64,000 nt of DNA from Acidobacteriota bacterium (lineage in GTDB: Bacteria > Acidobacteriota > Blastocatellia > Pyrinomonadales > Pyrinomonadaceae), in the NCBI GenBank assembly GCA_016715115.1, contig JADKBM010000016.1:1-64000 (forward strand), given 5' to 3'. The notes under the pieces are model-generated. The model saw only the letters and a program-made list of their open reading frames with translations. It searched no databases and had not been told where the DNA came from. A program made the translations under genes and the position numbers. Below, one piece after another: positions 1-10,683 of the stretch (position 1 is its first letter; every line of letters begins with the position of its first letter).

Positions 1-214
1 CTATCCACTCTGTCAATGCCTGAATAGTGTTGACCGTTTTTTGAGTTTGCTAGAAAACATTTGTTTGCTTTTTTTCGTCAAAATATCGGATACCTTCGTT
101 TCGAGATCGAAACGGAAGTGAGTACTTCGGGAGAGCACCTCACTGTGGATAGACCTCCGAAGTAGTTTGTCGCGGAGCCGGGCATTTATTGTCCGGCTTT
201 TCTTCAATTACTTT

Positions 215-1104
215 TGAACCCTCCACGCTTAAGAAAACTCAAGGTTCCCTGCCGCTTTTCGGAATGCATCGGGGCTTAAGGGAGTTCAATGCCGTATGCG
301 GCTTGTAATTGTTGTACATATTGACCGCCTTTTCAGTCATCTGCCTTAGCTGGGATAAATTCTCCGGCCCGTAGAATCTGACGTAACTGTTTTTAATAGT
401 TCCGTTTTACGCGTTCGGCATTCGGACTTCATAGACACTCGTGCCCACGCTACTTTTCATATTACAGGCTTGGGTCAGTTTCACGAATTCCTTGCAGTAA
501 TACTGGCCGCCGCCGTCCGAATGAAATATCAGACCACGTGCGGGCCGGCGACCCGCGATCGCCATCCGTATTGCTGGCAGCGTGGTGCGCCTGGTCATCA
601 GGTTGTCCGGAGACCGCATAGCCCACGATCCGTCTTTGAGAAGAGGTCCATAATGAAGGTCAGGCACAGAACCTTTCGCCTATTCTGTAGTAGGTTACGT
701 CGCTGACTCCAAACCTCGTTTACACCTCGTCAACTCGAATCCGGCAATCAAATTGTCAAATCGCGTCACCCCGCGCGAATCCGTCGGGCGGTGATATGCC
801 CTTTCCGCCTGATCTTGAACCCGTGCGAAAAGCAAACTGCTCTCGAACCGGTCTCTGCCAAAACTGCATCGGCCTTTATCATCCCGTACATGACAGCGCG
901 ACGACATTTGCGGGATGATCGCGCCGTATCTCGGCGATCACCGGCAGAAGCTGCTCCTGCTCTTCCAACATCCTGAGATGACGTTCCGTATGCTGGTGAA
1001 AACGCCTGCTTGCTGATACCCATTGCCCGATACAGTTGATTCATTTTGTGCCCGTGCCTTTCCCGGTTCGGGACCAGAACCACCGGAGGGCTTTTAAAGT
1101 ACAT
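215..1104 (-). pseudogene. IS3-family orfB transposase (DDE integrase core), frameshifted
   Basis: Pieces of a rve-type integrase core are recognisable in shifting frames on the minus strand. The N-terminal part near 1050 reads MNQLYRAMGISKQAF. The middle part near 480-560 reads GLIFHSDGGGQYYCKEF, which contains the second catalytic Asp motif HSDxGxQY. The C-terminal part at 240-400 reads NGTIKNSYVRFYGPENL and MYNNYKPHTALNSLKP, the region after the catalytic Glu of IS3 transposases. At least three frame changes and in-frame stops separate these blocks. The gene would have supplied the transposase of the surrounding element; as read it cannot be translated in one piece. Confidence 0.75.
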
Positions 1105-1473
1105 TTTTTAATATCAATGCCGTACTCTTCCTCCGCCAGATCGATCATCTTGTCAAAGAAATCGATCTGTATCTGCTTCTGCCCGACAGCCTGCTCCAGC
1201 TCTTTCAATCTTTCCTTCAACGCCTTGGATCTTTCTCGTGTCGTCTCAGACTCTCCAGCACAAGCCGCTCCTGTTTTTTTCTCATACGTGAATACTGACG
1301 CATCCACGCATATATTGCAGACCGGGAAACCTGATATTCGCGGCTCACCTCACTGACCGACGTGACGCAACGCTCGATCTCACCCACTTTCTCTTTCGCC
1401 TGAACCCTTCACTGAAAGTCCTGTTGCGTCGTTCCTTGACCGTCAGCTTTTCATATTCACTTAAATTTGCCAT
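1041..1473 (-). pseudogene. IS3-family orfA (helix-turn-helix/coiled-coil protein), frameshifted
   Basis: The probable start is ATG at 1473, giving MANLSEYEKLTVKERRNR. The frame then breaks within the helix-turn-helix region near 1400. The correct frame resumes and gives the highly typical IS3 orfA tail KERLKELEQAVGQKQIQIDF followed by DKMIDLAEEEYGIDIKK. In intact elements this product binds the ends and is joined to OrfB by programmed -1 frameshifting. Here several separate frame changes within 430 bp rule out a single programmed site, so I call it a pseudogene, with the reservation that poor local consensus quality could mimic this. Confidence 0.75.
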
Positions 1474-1545
1474 AGTTGTTCGCTCCTGGAGTTGAAATCA
1501 AACTCAAAAAACGGTCAACCTATTTCAGGCAAGGACACTATCCTT

Positions 1546-4500
1546 CTATTCCACTTTCACGAAGTCCGTGCCCGTGCGGCCGAAGGTCCGGGATGATACA
1601 TCTCCTCGGCCTTGGCCGGCGGGACGACGAATTCGCCCGGTGTCGTTGCTCGGCGACGTATGAGTAGTTGTAAACGCCTTCCCAGCAGCGATGCAACGCT
1701 TCGGCGCGTTCGTCGCGGAAGTTCTGGTGTTCGAACCAGTATTGCCTCCAGTAATACCAGCCGCGGCCGTAGCTCCTGACCCGTATTCGACGACCGCAGT
1801 GTTCTGATTGTCGCCCGGGATCGATCCGTCGTCGCCAGCCCCGGATCCAGGATCTCAAGCTCCCGCCGGCAGATTGGTCGACCAGCGCGACGTGGTATCG
1901 CCGCGCCTGGAGCGACCATCGTCAGTTTCACACGGACGCGCGCCCCGGCCTTGAAAGTCCAGGTTCCGTCCGGATTCTGCTTGACGTCTTCCGGATCGTC
2001 GACCGCCTCCGTATTTGTGGAGCACAGTGAACCCGTAATCCGCCGGAGCGAGTTTCAGGACTTCTTTCGGCGCGTACTTCAATCCGATTTGGATAGTAGA
2101 GCCGTCCTGGCCCCTGTTTGTCGAGGATCAGGTTCGACGTTCCGCCCTGCTCGACGAGGTACGACATCGGCACGTTAAGCCGATTCGAATCGATCGAACG
2201 TCCCTTGAAGACCTGTTCGCCGGCGTATGCGTTGCCGAGCCAGACTTTGGCGACGAAATCGGGCGTCACCTTTCAAAGGCGTTGAAATACTTGTCGAGCG
2301 CGAGAAGAATAAACACATTCCCTCCTGCGTATTCGACCACGCGCCTTTCGTTCGATGATCGAGCAGTCCGCGGACGAGTTCGGGGATCAGATCCCTCGAC
2401 GCTCAGACCGCCGCCCTGACGGGCCTGATCAGCGCTTTCGAGCAGCACGCCGTCGGCGCGCCGGTTCGAATACATAATCAGCCAGGCACCGTCGCCGTAA
2501 TCGGTGACGAAACCGCCGTCGCCGCGGTTTCGGTGGTTCGGTTTACGAGGAACCGCTTGATCGCCTCGACTCGACGGTCGAACCCTTTGTCGCTCGCGAG
2601 AACCGACAGGATCCAGCCCAAAGCTTCGAACGGCATCTTCTCGATCGTCGCTTCCTTGAGCAGCGCCTTCGCCTTCGCGACGTCCTTGTCGCCGATCATA
2701 TCGCGGACATAGAGCGCGTAGGCCGAAATCGTCCAGCGGACCTGCGGCGAGCGTCTGTGCCACTCATCGAAATGCTTTTCGATGTCCTTGAGATACGGCT
2801 TGGTCTTTTCAAGCATCCCTTCGGGGACCTTGTAGCCCTTCGCCTTTGCTAACCCGGAGCGCGTGCGCGACGTGGACCGTCAGGAACGGATATTCGTACC
2901 GCTCTTTGCGCTGCGACCAGAGCCCGAAACTGCCGTCGCCGCGTTGACGTCCCTTGAGAATCTCGACATCCTTCGCGAAACTCGCGTCGAGCGCGTCTTT
3001 CGTCGGGAAGTCCTGGTCTTGAAAGCCGACAGCACGTCTCGCAGTGCGGCGATCGAGATCATCCGTGACGAGATCTGTTCGGAGCATTCGAACTGATATC
3101 GATACAGGTAGATGAACGCGTCGGTAAGTTCCTGCAGCTGGGTCGAACTCGTCGTCACTTCGAGGCCGCCGAACTGCGGCCAGACCTCGCCGGGCGTCTG
3201 GACCGGCTGGAAGATCGCGCCGTTCTGATCGGTCGTGCCGTAAGTCGCGAACGCCTCGGTCGTTGCCGGCGTCCAGACCGGCAGATTGATCTCGGCCGCG
3301 TCGGACCATTTGCCGGACGTGACCGCGATCTGAAACGTGCCGTTCCGGCCGATTGCGTCGAGACCGGGAACCTCACTTCCGCGCGGTCATTGGCTTTTTA
3401 CAACCCTTCGGCCCGCAGTCGTGCCGGCCGATCCGGGCTCCGTCAGGGTGCATTCGTCGCCCGAATGGCGACGTCGACCGACATATCCTTGTCGGTCTGA
3501 TTCTGACGACGACCGGAAGCTCGACCTTGTCGCCGAAGTTCATAAACCTCGGGGCCGACGGCCTGACCATCAGCGGCTGACGCGCCGTCAGGTTCGATTC
3601 GCCCTTGCCGAAGCGTTTGCCGGTATCGACCGAAACCGCCGTGATGCGGTACCGCGTCAGATTGTCCGGGAGTTTGACGTTGACCGTCGCCTTGCCGTTC
3701 GAATCCGTCTTGACGCGCGGAGCGAACACCGCCAGCGCGTCAAAATTCGTCCGCAGATTGATCGGGGTGTCGGGACTCGCCTCTTCGTCGCGCTCGGCGA
3801 CCATTTTGTCGGCGACCATCTCCTCGGCGCGGACCGCCGAAGGTCTCGGCGCCGACTTCTTCGCATCGTTCATATCGCTCTTGCGCGCCATGATTGCGGT
3901 GTTTGAAACGGCCCCGGCGGCCATCGTTGCCTGAATCTGCGGTTCCTGCTTTCTGACGTCGAGCGGATTTCCGAGCAAAATGTCCTTGCGCGAATGATAA
4001 TCGGTGACGCCGTTGCCGCGCTGGCCGTAGAACGCGCCGAGCGGATCGGCGATCGAATACCCTGGAAAGCGCGAGCACGCTTTCATCGACGACGACGACC
4101 GCTACCTCTGAATTGGCGACCGGTTCGCCGCGGAAATCCGTCACCGCGACGTTGACCTTCGTCTCGCCGCCCGGTTCGATCGTCGCCGATTCCGGTTCGG
4201 CCGAAACGTTGAGCTTGCGCGATTCGGTCGATATCTGGAGATTTATCTGTCCGCTCGCGAATGCCGGGCGTTTGGCGAGCTTTTCGTCGATCTCGCCCTT
4301 CTCGTTCGGCCGCGGCGCGGCGCCGACCAGATCGACCTGGGCATAAATGTTCGGCAGATACTTCTCTTCGAGCGGAACGCGCAGAGTGATCGAAGAATCC
4401 TTGACCGAAAACCGCTCGGTCTTGATGAGGCCGCCGCGGCGGAGTGTCAATACGCCTTCCGCTTGCGCGAACGGGGAGATGACGAGAAGTTCCGCCGTTT

Positions 4501-7500
4501 CTCCGGCTTTGTAGTCCTTCTTGTTCGGGATCAGCTGCGCTTCTTCCTGTTCGACGTTGCGTTTCGGCGGGGTCTTTCCGCCCGGAACCCAGATCGTGAA
4601 CTCGCTTTCGTTGAAGCGTTCCTTGTCGTCCATCACGCGCGCCGAGATCCTGTACTGGCCGCCGGCCTTCGCGACAAACTCGCATTTCTGACCCTTGTCG
4701 CCGAGCGATTTGACGTTGCAGACCTGCTCATCGACCGTCTTTTCGATCCAGCTTCCCTTCTCGAACGCCCAATCCTTCAATACGGCTTTTATCTCGACAT
4801 CGCGGTTGGCGACGAGTTTGCCGTCGAGATCGGTGACGATCGACTCGACCGCCATTTTCTCGCCCTTCTGGACGAAGTTTCGCGCCGACTTGATGCCGAC
4901 ATACAGATCCGCCGGATGAACCAGCAGACTCGTCGAACTCGCCCACGTCTGTCGGTTGACATCCTGAACCGAGACGGAAGCCGAAACCGTGTAAGGCCGC
5001 GGCGGATTCACCGATTCAAAGTCCACTTTCAAAAGATGTTTTCCGGCTGCGTCGGTCACTCCCTTGAACGTCTGCGTCACCGATTGGCCGCCTCCCGGCC
5101 TGAAACCGCCGTCGTAATCCCCAAACGTGCGCCACCAAGGAACCCACGTTCCAAAGGTGTAATCCTCGCGGTTCGGCGGCGTGTAACTCGTCGGCGTCGC
5201 GGTCACGGTCCAGTTCGTTTCGGCGTTCCCGAGCCCTCCGCCGGCGTAGTATTTCGCTTCGACGCCAAACATCGCATTGCCCTTGACGAAGTGCGGCGCC
5301 TCGGATTCGACGCGCGCCTTGACCTCGAATTCGGGCCGGCGAAATTCCTGAACCTGAAACTGATGGTAATGGGTGTAAGCGCCGCCTTCGGTCTTGAGTT
5401 CGACGGTCGCCATCCCGAGATTCATATTGTCGGTGAGCTTGAACTTGAAGTCGAACGCGCCGAAAGCGTTGAGTTCGGCGGCGCCCTTCGTGATCTCGTT
5501 GCCGCGCGCGTCGCGCATCACATAGGTCACGCTCTTGCCGGCGCGGTCGCCGAGCGCGCCGATGTCGCCCAGTTTTCCGCCGTCATAATGGCGAATGTAG
5601 CCCTTGATCGAGACCTCCTCTTTCGGGCGGTACATCTTGCGGTCGTCAAAAACGAACCACGTCAGCGTGTCGCTGTAGCCCTTTTTGTACCAGCTCCCGG
5701 TTTCATTCCAGTAGTAGTCGGAGTTCTCGGGCAGGAACGCGATGTCGCGGCCTTTCTTCGCAATCAGCACGTTCTGGGTCTTGTCGGACTGCGTTTCGGG
5801 CAACGGCAGTCTCAGAATGCCGTTGTCGCCGGTCTGCGGACCGACAGCCGGCAGGATCGTTTCCGTTTCCTGCACGTCGCCGTTCTCATCGACCGATTCG
5901 ACCTCCGTTTTCGGTTCGCTGCTTCCCCAACTCCAGAGCCATTCCCACCAGCTCTTGCTGTTCGCGGGCTCTTCGTTCACGGAAGACCCCGTCGGCGTTT
6001 TGCCGTTCGGATAGATCGACAGCTCGACGCCGTTCAGCGGCTTGCCGGTTTTGAGATCGGTCGCGAATCCGACCAACTCTTCGTTATCGACGAACGCGTC
6101 GAGCCCGATCTGCGTCGCCTGCGTCCAGGCGGTGATCTTCGTCCGGTCGTATTTGTCGCGCCGGACCGTCGGCTCGACCTCGATGATCGCGCTGCCGAAA
6201 CCGCCGCTCAGAGCTTCGGATAGATCGATCCTCGTTTCGACCATTTCGTCGGGCTTCGCCTCGATCGCCTGGGTCTTGTTGATGACGAGCCTTCCCGGGA
6301 TCTTCGGGCGCTTCTGCTCGTCGTAATACTGGAAACGCATATACGAGCGGTACGCTTCCCAATCCTGGACCGTAACGGCGTAAACCTTGACCTTGACCGA
6401 CGGCAAATTTGTCGAATAGATCGAATATGTCGGCTTCGCGGTCGGGTCGAGTATGACGAACGTTCCGCCCTGCGAGTACAGATTCGGTTCGGCGGAACCG
6501 ACGACCATCGTCGCCGTTCCGGGCGCGACGAGCGATTGTCCGTAAATGTCTTTGATCGAAGTGTCGACCGTGACTTTGTAGCTCGTTCGGCCCTTTTTGT
6601 AGCCTTGGAAATAGATGTAGTTCCCTGCCGGGTAGATATTCAGCCCTTCGACCGGCGGATCGATCTTGATCGATTCCTTACGAAACGATGTTCCGTCGAT
6701 CGCGTTCGTGAACTGAACGTACCAGGACTCGAACGGCGAACAGTTCTTGTTCCCCTGCCAGCCGCAGTAGCCGTTGACGAACTTCATCGCGCCGAACGTG
6801 CGGAATCCGAACGCCTGATCCTTGACCGACGTCAAAGGCCCCTCGGCGGATGCCGTTCCTTTGAACACGGTAACATTGATCGCCGCGTCGGCGGGCAACG
6901 CGTTTTCGGTCAAGCCTTCGTTCGTGACCGCGCGGAAAGCGACCCAACGTTTCGGCTGCGCCTGCTGGGCGTAATACTTGATCGAACCGTCCTTTTCGAT
7001 CTCTTCCGGCGTCGCGAGCCTGATCGCGAGCGGTTTCCCTGCGCCGGTGACCTTGACGGTCTTCAGAACCGCTTCGGGATTGATCTCCTGGTCGAACTGC
7101 AAAAACATCAGAGCGTCGCGCCGGGTCGTCTGATTCTGCGGGATCATCTGCTCGACCGTCGGCGGCGGCGTGGTGAATGTCCACATCACGTCTTTCTGGA
7201 GCGTCTGGCCGGTGGCGGATTTCGTTCCGGCGGCAACACGCGCGGTGAATTTGGTCGCCATCGGGAAACGCTTCGTGGTGTCGAACATCAGCGTCTTCGT
7301 GCCGAGCCAGCGCCATTTGCCCTCGACCTGCGGCGTCAGTTCGACGGGCACGGCCTTCGCGGCTTCCTCTTGCGATGTGACCGCGACCATCGGCTGCGAG
7401 AATGTGACAGAAAGATCCGGCGCGAGCGAGACTTCGCCCTCGGGCGAGAATCTCAGAACCTCAAGCGCCTGTTTCGACGGATCAGCGTTCGGATTTATCT

Positions 7501-7861
7501 GTTCGGGAGCGGGAAACTTGACCTCGATCTTGTTGCCGGTCTTCGGCGCGGGGAGCGTGCCGAGCCGTTTGTTGAACTCCGTTCGATCGTTGGGTTCCGC
7601 CTTGATGTCAGGCAGACGCTTGAGCATCGCGTCGCGATCGCCCGCACCGAGCGGGTCGGAAGGCGGCAGCGTTTGTTTCTCGCGCTTCTCGGCGCCCTCG
7701 ACGCCTTCGGAAAGGCGAAACTGCAATCCGTTCGGTAACACTTGATTCATATTCTGGGTAGTTTTCCCACTGACCTTCTGTGCGTTGACCGACAGAATTA
7801 CCGGCGAGAAAAGATTGAGAAAGAGACCGCAAAACAAGATCCAGGCAATAGTTTTTTTCAT
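1546..7861 (-). pseudogene. Alpha-2-macroglobulin family protein, 3' part multiply frameshifted
   Basis: The start is ATG at 7861, preceded by GGGAGGA, with a signal peptide MKKTIAWILFCGLFLNLF. About 1260 residues are open from there to about 4070 and match the MG and bait-side region of the intact paralogue at 34035-40043 throughout. From about 4070 to the stop at 1546 the homology continues, but the frame changes about ten times: after DESVLAL, after ELPVVV, after GTARF, after LSAFKT, at HALR, at ETAA, at NAFER and further on. The thioester motif CSEQ is still readable near 3085 (FECSEQISSRM), and the C-terminus ends FVKVE. Known function of the family: periplasmic or secreted protease trap. 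The changes are mostly single-base gaps in otherwise well-conserved protein, so either recent inactivation or local consensus error fits. Confidence 0.8.
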
Positions 7862-8188
7862 TGTCGTGTCCTCCCGCGAGACAGGGGCGAGTAATATTCG
7901 TCGCGTTAGTTTCATTCTAAATTATGCTCTCAAAACAGCTTTTGGAAAAGCCTACTTCTGGAATGAGAACGCGCGGGAAAGGCGGGACTTGCAACCTGAC
8001 GGGAGAGGAAGTGCAAAGTGCAGAGTTCAAAGTGCTTTGACATAGTGCAAAGTGCTTAGTGCAAAGTGCATAACAGTTGAAGGCGGCAGCTTCTGCACTC
8101 TGCACTCTGCACTCTGCACTCTGCACTCTGCACTTTGCACTTTGCACTCTGTCAATGCACTCTGCACTCTACACTCTGCACTCTGCAC
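7862..8188. other. Intergenic region with macroglobulin promoter side and heptamer array
   Basis: This 327-bp gap separates two minus-strand genes. It holds the ribosome binding site of the macroglobulin gene (GGGAGGA complement near 7871-7877) and, from 8010 on, the TGCACTC heptamer array described separately. I see no further reading frame or RNA gene. Confidence 0.6.
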
Positions 8189-8190
8189 TT
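8010..8190. repeat. Inverted heptamer array (AGTGCAA / TGCACTC)
   Basis: The left arm at 8010-8071 is made of degenerate copies of GTGCAAA/GTGCTTA. After about 20 bp of unrelated sequence (8072-8091), the right arm at 8092-8190 consists of about 14 copies of the complementary word TGCACTC/T. On RNA of either strand the arms could pair into a long imperfect hairpin. The right arm ends at the stop codon (8189-8191) of the ATP-grasp-like gene, whose TAA overlaps the last word. Confidence 0.9.
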
Positions 8191-9541
8191 AGAAGTTTTC
8201 CATCACGACGAGCGCCGTTTCGCCGCCGCCGGCGGTTACGTTGACGAGGGATTTGGAAGAGAGACGGACGAGTCCGCCGTTGACCTTTCCGCGAAAGAGG
8301 AACGGGTCGAAGTCGATGTTGAGGCTTTCCATCGTCAGTTCGGTGTCATTGAACGTCGGCATCATCGTCTTCTCGATCGCGACGCGTTCCTGGGCGATGA
8401 AGATGTTTGAAAGCGCGTTCCCGAGCAGCGCGTCCCATTCGGATTCCGAATGCTCCCAACCGAAACTGACGCCGTGGCCGCCGTAATCGTCGTGCGGTTT
8501 GATGATGAACCGTTCGCGTTCGCGGCGGAGCGTTTCGAGCAGATCGACCTCGCGGCCATCGAGCGTCGTCTTCCCTTCACGGACACGGCGCGTCCAGGGG
8601 ATGTGTTTGGCGATCACCGAAAGCTGCGCGGACGTGAAAAGATGATGCCACCGCTCGTCGGACACGATCGCGAAACTCGTTTTCTTGTGCGGGATCTTGA
8701 CACGGAAGTTGTTTGCCATCAGCACGTTGCCGTCGGCGTACGCGCGGATTAGCGGATGGGTCTCATCGAACGTTTCGAGAAATTCGTGAATGATGACGCG
8801 TTTGTAGAATATATCGACGACGAAGTCGCCGACGCGCAGGACTTTTCCGTCATACTCGAGCTGATACGGATTCGCAATGATGGTTTCGTAACCGTTCGCC
8901 AGCCAGTGCTTTTTAAGGATCTCGAACTCCGAATATGTCGAAACGCCGTCCCAATCGACGATCGCGATGCCCGGCTTTTCCTTCTTGCCGCCGAAATCCC
9001 GATACGCGGCGTCGAGCGTTTCGAGCAGCGTGATGTAAGGCTTCGGTCGCCAATGGGCCTTATCTGACAGGAACTCGGCGACCTCTGGAACCTTTTCAAA
9101 AACGAGATCGAAAGAATACTGATCGCCGACACCGGCCGGAGTCTCGGCATTGTACTCAAGAAACTTGAAATCGTCGCCATCGAGAAACGTGTCGAAACGA
9201 CTCGAAACACACAGTCCACCGTGTCCCGGTTCCAACCGCGCCATCCGTTCTTCTTTCTCGGTCAATCCGACTTCGCTCATCAAAACGGGGTCGGCGATCG
9301 CAGCCTCCGTCATCCGTTCGAAGACCTGATGGAGAGTCTCGGCTGCCGATTTGACACTTTCGTAACGCGAGCGCGGAAAGAAATGCGGACGCATAAACGG
9401 ACAGATCGGACGGTCGTCGTGAAGAATTCCGGTTTCGTGCTGGACGCGACCGAGACTCGCGAAAAAGTCGGTGTCAAACCGATATTTTTCAATAAGCCGG
9501 GCATCGAGTTCGCGGACGCTTTCGTCAAGTTTCGTGTTCAT
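8189..9541 (-). CDS. Circularly permuted ATP-grasp / glutathionylspermidine-synthase-like ligase
   Basis: This is a 450-residue soluble protein without signal peptide or membrane segment. The C-terminal half carries an ATP-grasp-like nucleotide site: RERFIIKPHDDYGGHGVSFG at about 345-365, a typical lysine plus Gly-rich loop, followed by acidic residues in ERVAIEKT and NIDFDPFLFRG, where metal ligands are expected. The N-terminal part contains HDDRPICPFMRPHFF and FLEYNAETPAG; the latter resembles the conserved NxE(T/S)P segment of circularly permuted ATP-grasps of the GSPS/YgiC type. Such enzymes join a carboxylate to an amine using ATP. It is divergent from pspA across 362 bp, and a second ATP-grasp gene lies 3 kb away, which suggests a common pathway. 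The substrate is unknown. Family assignment is from motif reading. Confidence 0.65.
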   Translation of the reverse strand: MNTKLDESVRELDARLIEKYRFDTDFFASLGRVQHETGILHDDRPICPFMRPHFFPRSRYESVKSAAETLHQVFERMTEAAIADPVLMSEVGLTEKEERMARLEPGHGGLCVSSRFDTFLDGDDFKFLEYNAETPAGVGDQYSFDLVFEKVPEVAEFLSDKAHWRPKPYITLLETLDAAYRDFGGKKEKPGIAIVDWDGVSTYSEFEILKKHWLANGYETIIANPYQLEYDGKVLRVGDFVVDIFYKRVIIHEFLETFDETHPLIRAYADGNVLMANNFRVKIPHKKTSFAIVSDERWHHLFTSAQLSVIAKHIPWTRRVREGKTTLDGREVDLLETLRRERERFIIKPHDDYGGHGVSFGWEHSESEWDALLGNALSNIFIAQERVAIEKTMMPTFNDTELTMESLNIDFDPFLFRGKVNGGLVRLSSKSLVNVTAGGGETALVVMENF

Positions 9542-9903
9542 TCCAAATAATTTAGCGCAAAGCCGGATTTTCTGCTACGCGATCTGCGACTCTAGGCGGA
9601 GAACGTCACACACTTCTCTGAGTGCGCAACGTCAGAAATCCGTTCTTGCCGCCGTCGAACACCGACCCAGTTTTCGTGAAATTCGCGCGATTCGTGGCGG
9701 AAAACAAGCCTGACTTGCAGCCGACAGACCGAATTTCCGGCCGCGGCGATTCTCCCGATTCGACCCGACCGAATTCAACGCTTCAAAATTGGGACTTTCT
9801 TGTTATACTGACTCTGGAATTTGCAACTTTGGCAAAATAGATGACGTAAAGATTTCCGACATTAAGTTCATTTAACAATTTTTTAGGAGCGGATTGAACA
9901 AAA
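9542..9903. other. Divergent intergenic region upstream of pspA
   Basis: This 362-bp gap lies between the minus-strand ATP-grasp-like gene and pspA. It contains the putative pspA promoter at 9782-9809 and an AGGAG ribosome binding site at about 9884-9889. The remainder shows no gene. Confidence 0.5.
9782..9809 (+). promoter_or_regulatory. Putative sigma-70-like promoter for the pspA cluster
   Basis: A TTCAAA -35-like hexamer (9782-9787) is followed after 16 bp by TATACT (9804-9809), preceded by TG at 9801-9802, which makes an extended -10 element. It lies about 95 bp upstream of the pspA start. This is a pattern match only; no sigma-54 site or PspF-type enhancer was seen. Confidence 0.4.
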
Positions 9904-10683
9904 ATGGGATTGTGGCAAAGAATAACGCGGATTTTTAGAGCCGGAACCGGCGCGGCTCTCGACAAGATGGAAAACCCGGAATTGGTTCTTCAACAGACGA
10001 TCCGGGATATGCGCGACCGTGTGCCGGAACTCAACAATTCCGTCGCACAGGTAATGGCGACCGAGCGCCTTCTTGGAAAGCAAAAGGAAAATCTCGAAAC
10101 TCAGGTCGTCGACCTCGATTCGAAGATCAAGGCATCGGTGAAAATGAACCGCGACGACATCGCGACCGCGTACATCGGCCAGTTGCAGCAGGCGCAGATG
10201 GATCTTGAACGGACGAACGTTCAGTACGACAATGCGCAATCGGCGTCCAAGCAGGCGCTCAAAGCGCGTGACAACTATGTTCTGAATATGAAGAAGCGCA
10301 CCGCCGAGGCGATGCAGCTGATCAGCGCCGCGAAACAGGCGAAACTTCAGGAACAGTTGGCGCAAACGATGGAAACGTTCAACATCGGCGACGATGCCTC
10401 GACTTTCAACGAAATGCGCGAGAAGATCGATCGCCGCGTCGCAGCCGCGGAAGCCAAGCTTCAGCTCGGAACGAGTTCAGTGGACTCGCAGATGCAGGAT
10501 ATCGAGCGCGAGGCGATGGACATTCAGTTGCAGGACAAACTGCTCGAGTACAAATCTAAGATGGGACTCCTCGGCGCCGGGGCGCCTACGGCCGGCAAAC
10601 AGATCGCCGCCGGAACGCCCGAGATCAGCGAAGAAGAGGTTCTCGACCAGGCGATCCTCAACGAAACGAACGAGATGAAATGA
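9904..10683 (+). CDS. pspA: PspA/IM30 family envelope-stress protein
   Basis: The 259-residue protein starts MGLWQRITRIFRAGTGAALD, the amphipathic N-terminal helix of PspA/Vipp1 proteins. It continues as the typical long coiled-coil hairpin: MENPELVLQQTIRDM, then alternating heptads to about residue 220. Members bind stressed inner membrane and form ESCRT-III-like rods or rings that limit proton leakage. The C-terminal 35 residues (GAGAPTAGKQ...EISEEEVLDQAILNE) form a linker and extra helix. The start is supported by TTAGGAG about 13 bp upstream. The stop overlaps the ATG of the next gene (ATGA), which indicates translational coupling. Neither PspF nor PspBC is present, so regulation differs from the enterobacterial system; the two ATP-grasp genes nearby are the notable partners. 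Confidence 0.92.
   Translation: MGLWQRITRIFRAGTGAALDKMENPELVLQQTIRDMRDRVPELNNSVAQVMATERLLGKQKENLETQVVDLDSKIKASVKMNRDDIATAYIGQLQQAQMDLERTNVQYDNAQSASKQALKARDNYVLNMKKRTAEAMQLISAAKQAKLQEQLAQTMETFNIGDDASTFNEMREKIDRRVAAAEAKLQLGTSSVDSQMQDIEREAMDIQLQDKLLEYKSKMGLLGAGAPTAGKQIAAGTPEISEEEVLDQAILNETNEMK

Larger units (their letters stand above)
11..1537 (-). mobile_element. Degenerate IS3-family insertion sequence
   Basis: The element is bounded by 39-bp inverted repeats at 11-49 and 1499-1537 that agree at 33 of 39 positions without gaps and share the core ttgaccgttttttgagtttg. The outer ends are TGTC...GACA, as is usual for IS3-family elements. The word CTATCC occurs at 1-6 and again directly outside the right end at 1538-1543, so it may be a remnant target duplication with four extra bases on the left; this is not certain. 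Inside are broken orfA and orfB on the minus strand. The element ends 8 bp beyond the macroglobulin stop codon, so it does not interrupt that gene. Many frameshifts make it non-autonomous as read. Confidence 0.85.

Noticed and set aside
11..1537. Programmed -1 frameshift of an active IS3 element
   Set aside because: There are several frame changes and stops in both orfA and orfB, not a single slippery site, so it is not functional as read.
4463..6223. A 586-codon open frame on the plus strand
   Set aside because: It is exactly antisense to the macroglobulin coding region, with Arg/Val-rich sequence typical of a shadow frame in GC-rich codons.
6536..7738. A 400-codon open frame on the plus strand
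   Set aside because: Same reason: antisense to conserved macroglobulin sequence, no start signal and biased composition.
8010..8190. CRISPR-like array
   Set aside because: The repeats are 7 bp and contiguous with no unique spacers, and no cas genes are present. The same applies to the arrays at 30790, 40555 and 56944.
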